64,000 nt of DNA from Saxidomus purpurata. Lineage: Eukaryota > Mollusca > Bivalvia > Venerida > Veneridae. The notes below the pieces were generated by a model. That model did not search any database. It was not told where the DNA came from and saw only the letters and a program-made list of their open reading frames with translations. The DNA is taken from NCBI GenBank assembly GCA_022818135.1, contig JAFMSR010000015.1, forward strand, positions 30,683,691 through 30,747,690. Reading direction: 5' to 3'. Below are positions 11,401 to 23,400 of this stretch, piece by piece. Made by a program: the position numbers and the translations under genes. Position 1 is the stretch's first letter; each line of letters starts with the position of its first letter.

Positions 11401-14400
11401 GTCATGATCAAGGTCAGAAGAAAGCAATTTAAAAAGCTTGGAAGATGTTTTCTCACCAGCCACTGAGCTTTGGGATTATTGTTATTTATGTCAGTACTAA
11501 GGATAAATTCGATATATTTCGTTGTAATGTCTTCACAAATTCTCAAATTGTATTTTGGAACAGCTATCATAATGCCTTGATTTTGTACTAAACACGAACT
11601 AAAACTGTCAAATTGGTGTGTGTTCAAATTGAAGAAATTTAAACACTTCATGAAATGTCTTTGAATATTCAAACTGATACACCGATAGATTGCAGTTGAG
11701 AGATTATATGTCTTCATCTTACAAACATTTTGTCATGTTCAACTCCCATCAAAAAATGTTGGAATTCCATGTATTAAGTCACGAAACACCTAATTATCTG
11801 TTTTTTTCATATGCAAAAAGTCAATATATCAATATTTTTATTGCATTTGCATTATAACAATGTAATAACAGAATCTGAAAAGGTCGACAGAAGCGCAGAA
11901 ATATTAGTTTGCATGAGAAATGTTGGTACTGTATATAAAAGAAAAATGAAAAAAAAAAAAATAATATTGTGCTGTTGTTGAATTTCCCATTTTTATTTTG
12001 ACTTGTACTATATACAGAAATTCAAATATTTATGACGATTAGAAAGTCTTTCCCTATTAGCACAACAAGATATTTTGAAACGTTGATTTTTTAAAAGTAT
12101 GCATGTCAATCATGCACTGGTCGAAACAAGACATAATTTACATTGCAAACCAGTTAATTTTCGAGTCATTTCTATGCAAACACGCCACAAAACAACTTTA
12201 AAGCTGAAACAGTTAAAAAATAAACATCGATTATTTAATTATATAATTATACCAGAAAATATAGGAAGAAGTAAGAACAGGAATAAAATGGCGACTTAAG
12301 TCAAAACTGTTCATTTAATTCAGTTAAAGTATTCCAGATGGAATCAATCTCGAAGAGAGAGAGGCAATGTGGAATTATTTGTCTTGCCTATGTATCCTAC
12401 ATGGTAGGAATCGAACACGGGGCCCTTCGACCCTGGGGCGAACGCGCTACCACTGCGCCACGGCGGCTCTGTAATTCGATATAATGATATTTAATAAATG
12501 AAAAAATGATCAAATAATAAATAATCTATGGCTTGGAGTGCATTATCGAAATTTAAACACTGCACGGATGTGATGTGCCGGCTTGAATAATTGACTAAGG
12601 CGATGACCGAGTGAATTATTACGTAGGCACATTACCGACGGGAAATGCTTCAGTTTCGATAAAGCACAACAAGCCATAGATTATTTCGATTCTTAGAAGC
12701 CGCATGTATAAAAACTGTCGTCGTAACTACTACGGATCTTTTTTCAGTTCTGTGGTTATGAGTGATTGGATATAAATAGTGGCTGTTGGAACTCACTCCA
12801 ATATTTCGGGCCATCATTCAAGACATCATACAGGCAATGTGTTATACATATGTACACACTTATGTTTAATTAAATCATCTAATAAAGAAAGTACATGACT
12901 TTGATAGTAAGCAGAAGATGTCGGGACTAACAACGCGCACAATCGACTTAAATGCGTACCGACAAACTGAAAGTGTACAACCTTTTTACGTGAAACAATG
13001 ACGTCAGTGGGATGACGTAACCGTTTTCATTCATTGTTTTGTCTGGTTAGTCCTGAAATTTATTGGCCCCGTAAAACAAGATGAGGGATATGTTAGGGCC
13101 AATCTGTCAAAATTAAAACACATTTTTAGTTTCTAAAACACAACTGTTTTATGCGACTGCTATATTTATACGGATATGACTTCTATTTCTATGTTTCATT
13201 TTCTGCGCGGGAGTAAATTATAAAAGTCGTAAGGAGTTAGTTCCAAATCCGAGGCTTCAGCCTGCTTTTCCGAGTGCTTGAATCATATTGAAGCACTCCG
13301 ATTGACTATAGAGATATACCATATTAGAATAATACTTAATATTTAAACTTATACCGATATACTATTACCAAACAGTTGCAAAACTATTTAATCGTGTATA
13401 AAACAGGCTGTAGCCAAACAGTAAACGAGAGATGAGATTTCTGGACATTCGAAGCACGTGCCCACTTTTTATCATTATGTAACAAATCGATGGTTTTAGT
13501 GTTTACTGAAATTTTCGGACGACTAGTCCAGGAATGGGTTGGTCTTTGACTATTGCAACTAATTCTTTTAGGGTTAATTTCAAATTGTATACGTTCTGAA
13601 CTCGGCTGATGTTTAAAAGCGTTTGTTTTACTTTTAAATGTTTCGCCAATTCTTTATCACTCCTGTTAACAGCATGCACCATTTCATTCAATATTCTTAC
13701 ATGGCTCGACCTGTCTTTCCGTGAAACAAAGAAGGATATTTAATGTTAAAAAAATCTTGAATAAATAACAGTTGATCATAAGGACTGTTTACAGGTACCT
13801 CAGTATAACGGCACTAATGAGCATGATAAAGAATAAAATGTACGTTTATTTTTCGTGATATTTTGTCACGTAAGTAACAAATGGATATATATATATAATG
13901 GTAATCGCCTAATTATTATGAGCTTCTAGTATAAATTAACCTGTTCCGAAAGATGTCAACAAATTTGAACGAAAATGCACGGAACACATAACACCATTGT
14001 CATGCTGAAATAGTATACCTTTTCACCTTTCATGTTTGTAACAAAGTGAAGTTATTTGACAGAGTAAACAAGTAACTTACAAATCAAAAACGTATAAAAA
14101 CAAACTGAAAAATAAACAAAATATATGTAGATATATAACATAATTTGGTACATTTTATTTTAGACACAACATTGACAAACCTGGCGCTTGGTAAGCCATC
14201 GTCCCAGAGCTCCACATTTAGCGACGCTGTTTCAAGTATTGCTGTTGATGGCATTTGGGATTCGAACATGAACCCACGACCTTATAAATGCACGAACACG
14301 AACACAAATCAAGACTCTCAAGACAACTGGTGGATGGTAGACTTAGAAGACATATATCAAATTTCAATTCTGGTAATCTTAAACAGGGGAGATTGCTGTT

Positions 14401-17400
14401 GTAAGTATATGACAGAATATTGCAGATTGATGAGAACATTAGTTAATTAGCACAAATTACAAATCTGAATAGAAACGCGGCCATTTGATTATAACGAGAG
14501 TTAAGATTAAGATAAAATCAGGAAGTAAAACAGTAACTTAAAGCAGATTTTGAGTATGTATGTAAGTACTTCAATACTTGAATGGATAGATAATTACGTG
14601 TCTCACGTGTTTTGCAGAAACTTTCGAAGTCAAGGCTTTTAAAAGAGTGACTAAATGAAATGTTACCGTACATGATATATAAAAGATTATTTTAAAGCTT
14701 TTTAATCTGTATGTGTCGATGTCCGTGAAGTTGGCGGCCTAGCGGCCTAGCGGCGTAAAGTTAGCGGCCCAGCGGCCTAGCGGCCTAGCGGCCTAGCGGC
14801 GTGAAGCTGGCGGCCTAGCAACGTGAATTTGGCGGCCTAGCGGCCTGGCGGCCTAACGGCGTGAACTTAGCGGCCTAGCGGCGTGAACTTGACGGCCCAA
14901 CGGCCTAGCGTCCTGACTTGATGGTCACTGAAATAAGTTCATTTTGCAAGCAGACACATTCAAAAAATTGTTTCATATTTAAAACACTAACAGACTTTCT
15001 TTATTGATTTCTTCATCAACATAAAACCCCAGCAGCCCAACGGCCTTGCGGCCTAGCGGCCAAAAACTAAACATCTTTTTTTAACGTAAATATGGTATAT
15101 TAGCTTCAAAACATCCTCAAAATAACACCCCAGCGGCCTGGCGGCATAGCGGCCTAGCGGCCTGGCGGCCTAGCGGCCAAACGATTAAACATTATAAGAT
15201 ACTTGATTTCTTCTTTAAAATAACACCCCAGCGGCCTAGCGACCAAGCGACTAAACATCTTTTTAAACGTAAATATGGTATATTAGCTTTATACAATTTT
15301 GTTATAAGAAAATTGATTTCTTCTTCAAAATAACACCCCAGCGGCCTGGCAGCCTAGCGACCTAGCGGCCTGGCGGCCAAACGATTAAACATCTTTTTTA
15401 AAGAAAATATGGTATTTTAGCTTTATCCAATGTCGCTCATTCTACGATGAAAATATCACAGAAATACAAATTCGTTATAAGAAAATTGATTTCTTCTTAC
15501 AAAAAAAAAAAAAAAAAAAACAACACCCCAGCGGCCTGGCGGCCAAACGACTAAACATCTTTTTTTTAACGAAAATATGGTGTATTAGCTTTATTTAATT
15601 TCGCTCATTCTGCGATAAAAATATCACAAAAATACAATTTCGTTATAAGAAAATTGATTTATTCATCAACATGAAACCCCATCAGCGTGGCGGCCTAGCG
15701 GCCTGGCGGCTAAACGACTAAACATATTTCTTTAAAGGAAAATATGGTATATTCACTTTATTCAATGTCGCGCGTTCTGCGTTTGAAATATAAAAAATAC
15801 GATTTCGTTATAAGAAAATTCATTTCTTCATCAACATAAAACCCCAGCGGCCTGGCGGCGTAGCGGCCAAACGACTAAGCACCTTTTTTAAAACGAAAAT
15901 ATGGTATATTCACTAAACTTGGTTTGTATCATCCTTATATGGAACTATCTCAAGTTTGTTCACAGGAGTTTGCTTGATCATTTCTCTTGTGAGCGACAAA
16001 TTCAAAATCCGCTCTATTACGTAAACTTGGGGCTATATAAAAATACTTATCATGAACATTGTATGTTCTAGCTGTATGTCATGAATTGTTACTATTTGTT
16101 TAATAGTAATGAAATTACTGTTTGGTCATGTTGGTAGGAGTTCGATTGTGCACGACAGTCCGGGAAATACATAGAAAATAGAGTATTTTTAGTTCAGTTT
16201 TCACAATTTGAAATTTAAAAAATATGTATGTCAAAATGTCATTTTTTAAACATCATTTGCTACGTTTTTGTCACCCTGGATATATGTGTCTGTTACTTAA
16301 TTTTAATGATTATTGGTAATGTTGTAATCATTAATTCTCAAAACTCTTATGCTATTTTTAATACCTAGTCATTGTCGAATGTGATATTTAATTTTATTGA
16401 TTTTATTTGTCGTACCATACCATGTATCTTATATGCTGAAAAAAATATATCTGCATGTATCTATATGGCATGTAAGACTCGAGTTTTAGCTCGACTATTC
16501 AAAGAGTAAGGAGGGGTATTGTCTTCACCCTGGCATTAGTGAAATTTCATAATATTTTCTTAAGTACTGCCTCTATCTTCAACAACTTTCATATATGGAT
16601 TGGTCTTTATAAGGGACAGGCGTTTTTTGGTTCAGGGGCAGGTACCCTAAAGTCAAATTTACTAGGGTCCCCCTCCCCAATTATTTTTAGCCTCACCTGA
16701 ACCCTTTGGTTCCGGTGTGAGCTATTAGCATAGGGCAGATGGTCCGACATCCATATAATAATCCGTCGTTCATCTTCAACATTTGTACTTAAGACATCTT
16801 CTTTTCTAAAAGTATTGGTCAGAATTACAACAAGCTTAGTCTGTAGCAGCCATGTATTGTTGTATTGTATTGTATTGTGTTGTTAAAAGGTTCTGCTTGA
16901 CCTCTTGTAGGGGCCTTTAGAGCTAAAACTTGAAAAAATAACTTTAAACAACTCCTCATGAACTAATTTATGGATCATCAACAAACTTGTCCTGTAACAT
17001 TCTTGTATGGATCTCTCTCAAGACAGTGTGCCATAACATTAAGTTCATGGTCAAAAAGTCAGGTGAGAAACTTAGTCCCTCTTGTTTTTGTTTTTTACAT
17101 TTTCATATTGTTTCTTAGTTTTTTAATAAATAATACAACAACCTTTTGGATCTACTGTTTTGTTTTTGAAACTGCAGTGCTGAAATCTGGACCAGGGGTA
17201 CAGTTTTGCAAATTAATTATAGTATTTACTATGAATAACCATTTTTGGAGCAATGGTTTCCATGTGAGCCATATAGGGCCATCTTTACCCTCTTGTTACA
17301 TAATTTTAGCCTGAGTTTCAACGTTAAGAAAAGTATCTAAACAAATGTAAGAATCAAATTATTTTTCTTTACAATCTGAATCTGACATTGTATTCAAGCG

Positions 17401-20400
17401 CAGGTGCGAATCTATCTTGTTTTTTTTTGTTTTTTTTTCATATTGTAACATATCTGCAAATATAACAGTAATACATACATTTATACAGCTGCTAGATTGA
17501 ATGGAAAATGTATTTGAATCATACAGCAACTGGTTGACCGAATTAGAAAGTGTCGAGAATGTCCTGAAAATCCATTAAAAAGAACAACCCTGCAGACTAT
17601 AACATGATTTAATTATTCTGACAGTTGAAATACGGTTAAACATTTTGGTAACCAATGTTGTTGCATGTAGCAGATAAACTCAACAACTTAAAGTTCCATT
17701 AATGTAACTAGTTCATCAAATGTATCCAAAGCTTCGTGCAAAGTAGATGGTAGTGGCAATTCATCTAATAACATCATTACCAGAGCTAGTTCTGAAAATT
17801 CGTCTGTAGCTCCCATTTCAGGTATAAACATCTTTGCACAATTTCATCGCACCTATTCAGTAAGTTCAAGTATACAGGCTTACTCATATCTGGTGAACCC
17901 CACAGAATGGAACAGTCAAACAAAAGAGATGGACGTCTTTTTGGACAGTGTAGTGGGTGGCCTGCTTCAGTATTCTATGGTCATTCCAAGTGTCCATTAC
18001 TTATTCTAAATCTGAACCAATAACTGGTATGTAACAAAATCTAATTCATTCTATATGTAGGTGGTTAGTGACATTCAGGATCCCACTGTCTCTCATGTCC
18101 CTAAATAAATTTGCACATGTCCTTGTATATGCACTAATTAGATAACTCCAGAACCTTTCAATTCTTTCGTTGTGAGCTGACTTACCAACGATCATTTTTT
18201 TGGCAAATGCATCGTCGTGAACTTCTCTAAACGGACAATGGACATCAGCCATTGTCACATGTCAGTTTGTCACAATTTTCAGTTCCCGCATCTTACTTTA
18301 ACACTCTAGGAACAAACCTAAACTCCCTGACAACCTGTATATAATATGAACAAATTACGTTTGGGTTATTGTTTGTACGACCTACTTTCAACCAGATGAG
18401 TTTTCTTGACCATCCATCTATTGCACTATGAATACATATTCCAAAAGGCTTGAGATAATCATAACCAGCACAATGCAATATAAGGTTGGGACCTCGTACT
18501 GAATAAACTCTTCTTGTTAATCTACCAGTCTGTCGACTAAGTACAGCACCTGGAGATGGGATCTTCAAGAGATCACTAACATTTTGCCTGAAAGAGAAAC
18601 CTCAATCATGCATTTTTATGTCATATCACATATTTACAATTCAAAGATAAGATATTTCAGACTTAAGGGCCACTGCTAGGTGCTTAAGGCACATATACAT
18701 GGACCCCCTCCATATTACATGTAGGCTGTCACTAGAAAGTGGACAATATATAATGTAAAAGGATGAATATTAAACTGTTAAAATACTTTGAAACCTTTAT
18801 CTCATTTTTTTCAGAAGTCTTTATTGCATTGGCCTGATTCCAATAACATGCCCAGAACCACTGGCAAGTTCCTGTTCAATTGCATTGATTATATCATCGG
18901 CCGGTGATGGGTTGGCTCTTTTCTTCAAACCAAGCTTCCTCAGAAGTCTCTGTATAATCATGACGAGTACAAGTGAAAAATGATTAAATTGTTTTATTTA
19001 ATTATTCGTCTCGGAGTCACTCCAAAAATATCCGGCAAGTGGCATGAAAACTATAAAAACCCGCTTGAGCTGATCTGTACATATTTACAAATATTATAGT
19101 AGATGCCATCACTGTCCAAAGCTGTGAATCTGTGTGAAATGCTTGTCAAGACATCCAAGTGAAATTTTTGGAGTGTGCGATGGTTCCGTCAAAGTAAAAG
19201 GCATATATAAGTAAATATGTTGAAAAAACTATAGAGGACCCTTTAAATTTTTGTTGAGTATATAACATATATCATGTTAAATAATTTCGATAATGTTGTT
19301 AGCGTCTACCTGTAAAATATAATGTGCTTCATTCCAAGTACAGCTGTTATTTCAGTAACTGTATAATTGTTGGTCCAATAATATTTTAAAAGTTTATCCA
19401 TCATTCATCAAACACACGCAGGAACGTGAGGAAGCAGCACGCAATAACCAGTATGCAGTAAGCAGCAAACAGTAAGCAGCACGCACTAGTTAGTGCGCAG
19501 TAAGTAGTGCTCACGCAGGAAGCAGTACGCAGTAAACAGTACACAGTAGACAGTACGCAGTAAGCAGCACGCAGGAAGCAGTACACGGTAGACAGTACGC
19601 AGTAAGCAGCAAACAAGACGCTGTCGTTTATGGAATTATGTAGTAATATTTTTAGAAGTTAATACGAACGTAGAAGTGCCATAGTCATAGATAATCGCCA
19701 TACTATAACATTATTTTTTAAAAGTAATGTATAGGTAAAGTGTTTGTTTATTATAGTGTCACCCCTATATATGGCCAGCCATTTCTGACTTATGAGACAC
19801 CTTCTTTTTAAGCACGTGTACCTCCCGAATCCTATCCTTTTAATGCCAGGCCCCAGGCAGGTAGGCATACGGTAACCATTATTTAACTAGCTGGCGGCTC
19901 ACCAACCGGCCATATCAGAACGGACCCCTGCTGGGATTCGAACCTTCGACCGCTCCTAAGGCGGATATCAGAACGGACCCCTGCTGGGATTCGAACCTTC
20001 GAACCGCTCCTAAGGCGGGTGCCTAAACCACTAGACCAAGGGAGACGGTGTATGATAATTGAGCTCTTTAACGCGAAACCCTGTCTTAGAATCATAAAAG
20101 GTAAAATTGAAATTAATGAATAAATAGTATGCGACCTTTGTCCGACGTCAGACATCAAAAAGCTAGTTTTCTTCATTTGTTATGAAATTTTGCATAATGG
20201 TACTCTTAACATGGTTCGTATTTAGCTTGTTTTAATATTAATGTTTTTCACTTCGTTTCCTAGCAACGCGATGGTGACTGACAATGGTGTAAAATCGACG
20301 TATTACATACAAAATTGGTTCAAAAATGCCCCTATTTCAATTCCGAACACACCATGTGCTATCTCTCAATATTTGTCGTCATTATTTCAAACGCGAAACG

Positions 20401-23400
20401 TTTAATACTGAAAATTATATAGCATAATTTGTTTCAGATATTTTATGTCACATTATTTCAGTCGTCATTTTAGTCTTTTTATGAACAGTAAAGTACAGCA
20501 AAACACTCCCTATCACACTCTTTTGTTGAGTTTTTGCTCGTGAAAGCAAAAGGAAGAATGAAAGCTAGTAAAGCCAGCAACTGCACCACAGGCTTTCACA
20601 TAAAAACGGTTTCATCTTTCTATGGGTTAAATGTGATATACAAAATGTCAAATACTTCAAAACACCTGACCAAAGAAAAAGTAACATACAACCCAAATTA
20701 TGTGCCGTAAAATCTTGTCTAATACTTGAAACTGCACCATTGGCAAATTCTAGATTTTGCCAACCGGCGAGGACAGCCATCCACCGCCAAACCCGGCCTA
20801 ACCCCAAGTCATGCCTTGTCTGCATCTGTCCCTTACTCTCCTACATGAAATGATAAAGATCTACGTTTTCTGTAGTATTGGTGGGAAGCTTCAATTGGAA
20901 ATAAAGGGAAAATAATGAAATTAATAAAAATGTGGTCGCACTAGGGCTCGAACCAGCGACCTTAAAATGAAATGTACAATTCATACACTCAAATATCTCG
21001 CTTTTACCGCACGGCCAGCGCTGCGCGATTTCCTTTTGTCAGATTATTGTATAAAATAATTAAAACTTATTCAGTTGACTTATTCCTCGGCACTGGAGCG
21101 GTCTATTTCAAAATACAAAAACACGTATAACCTAGAAATCGAACTGTACAAAAATCAGCAATTTTTATAGCAATCAAGCAATTCTGAAAATCCATATTTG
21201 AATATTGACAGTTTTCAATTTTATACCGAACTCAAAATTAAATTGTATTCGATATAAAGCTGAAAAGTACGATGGCACAGAGGTGACATGTGTATGTTTT
21301 TATTTATCACGTACGCACGACATACTAAGTCGTGCGCACGAGATACTATGTCGTGCGCACGAGATAATTAAGTCGTGCGCAGGAGTTACTATGTCGTGCG
21401 CACAAGTTACTAAGTCGTGCGCACGAGATACTATGTCGTGCGCACGAGATAATTAAGTCGTGCACACGAGATACTATGTCGTGCGCACGAGATAATTAAG
21501 TCAATGTAGGGAACTGATTTGACTGACTTAATTATCTCGTGCGCACGACATAGTATCTCGTGCGCACGACATAGTATCTCGTGCGCACGACTTAGTAACT
21601 CGTGCGCACGACTTAGTAACTCGTGCGCACGGCATAGTAACTCGTGTGCACGACATAGCTACTCGTATGCACGACTTAATTATCTCGTGCGCACGACATA
21701 GTATATCGTGCGCACGACATAGTAATCTCGTGCGCACGACATAGTAACTCGTGCGCAAGACTTAATTATCTCGTGCGCACGACATAGTATCTCACGCGCA
21801 AGGCTTAGTAACTCGTGCGCACGACTTAGTAACTCGTGCGCACGACATAGTAACTCGTGCGCACGACTTAAATATCTAGTGCGCACGACATAGTATCTCG
21901 TGCGGACGACTTAGTCGCACGAGATAAATAAAAACATGCACATGTCACCTCTGTGCCACCGTAGAAAAGGTTTGAAATTACGATAGGGGCATTTTTTAAC
22001 CAATTTTGCATATAAAACGTAGATTTTACACCATTGACATTCGACGTCGCGTTCTAGGAAACGAAGTGAAAAATAGAAAATTTAAAAAGAGTAAAATACG
22101 AACAACATTTTAGAGTACCGTTTTGGAGAATTTCATTTCAATCGGAGAAAACTCGCTTTTTGACGTCTGAGAACGTAATTATCACAGTTTGACGTCGTTG
22201 TACATTAGCCTTGGAGAGTATTCATTCGATTTCTAAACGAATGACATTTTTTCATGATTAGATATTCCTTTTCATTGTTTAAATCATAAACAGTTCAAAT
22301 TTATCCGTTTTAATTTCATAAACAGACTAGGTATTTCATAGTATTTGGCATGTTTGGAATCCCTGTTTCCATGGCAAGACAATAATAATTTATTTCCATA
22401 GGTTTTTGTATAAATAACTTCGCCAACGATTACCGATTTCTAATATATACTTAATATTTATGTTATTGCATAACGCTACAAATTCTTCAATTTTTCGTAT
22501 ACATGTACAAGGGCTCATACATTTTAAACGTTATCAACCATGGCATGAGCGGGTCCGTGGCGTGATAACTGATCCTCAACTGCAAAGGACCCGAGTGCTG
22601 TATTGTGCTGTCTTTGAGCCGATTATCACTCTCTGGCTTTTTATGTACTTTTAGAACATTGACAGCATTATAAAAATGATTTTTTTCAAGTGTACCATTA
22701 ACAATTAGCAACAGTTATAGCAGGCAGCCTGCAGACTGAGGAACACTGTGTGACAAATAAATTAAGAGATACAGTGCCCACTTCAGAAAAATGTACAGGA
22801 GTCATGTAATGTAATTTTCTGAAACAGAATAATATCGTCATTCGTGCCTTTGTTGTATGTGATGTATCTTTAATTTGACAGTCATCGGAATCATATAGGC
22901 GTTTCCTATCAAACAGTTTTTTTTTCTGAATAAGTCAACAGTTTAAGGTCACTGTTTATCTATACTGGTCTATACCTTGATTTGTCAATGACCTGTAAAT
23001 AGACATTGGTATTAACGGGCAAGCCGGAAATATACACTTGACATATCCCGTCATTGTACCCCGCGCTAAACGTGAGAGTGTTCGCGTACAGTATGTCAAT
23101 GTATCAGTACGTGCTGATTTGTGATGTTATTAAGAGACTTCATCTTGAACCCAAATATTGTTCTTCTTAAGCCGGCCTCGGAAATCACTTGATTGTACAT
23201 AGGCTTATGTAGGCAGAATTCTAAACCTCTTGCCTAGAAACATAGAGCTTAGATAATTTGAATGTAGCATCATTATAGTGCTTCTCTATGAATATTGTTA
23301 AGATGAGGACCCTCCTTCCTGCCTTCTAGAAGTGTTGACCTTGTGTTATAATCAATGGTAGCGATATAGGGCCATCTTTCCCTCTTTTTGTTCGAATATT

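Larger units (their letters stand above)
20145..22175. mobile_element. Nested palindromic element with 200-bp inverted ends
   Basis: The left end (20145-20350) and the reverse complement of the right end (21965-22175) share 'gacgtca', 'tcaaaaagc', 'tttttcacttcgtttccta', 'aatggtgtaaaatc', 'caaaattggtt' and 'aaaaatgcccctat' in the same order. Inside them lies a second inverted pair, 'ggcacagaggtgacatgtg', and the TCGTGCGCACGA array. The left side also holds about 900 extra bases (20355-21255) with a SINE, absent from the right side, and read as a later insertion. Confidence 0.75.

Noticed and set aside
19401..19616. 71-codon cysteine-rich frame that looks like a small secreted peptide
   Set aside because: A direct translation of a minisatellite; no signal peptide or start context.
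21205..21886. Several 60-83 codon open frames rich in S-C-A-R and R-A-H-E
   Set aside because: They are translations of the TCGTGCGCACGA array on both strands.
21305..21918. CRISPR-like array of short repeats and spacers
   Set aside because: Spacers are only 7-8 bases and not unique, the units are inverted about a centre, and the context is an animal intron.
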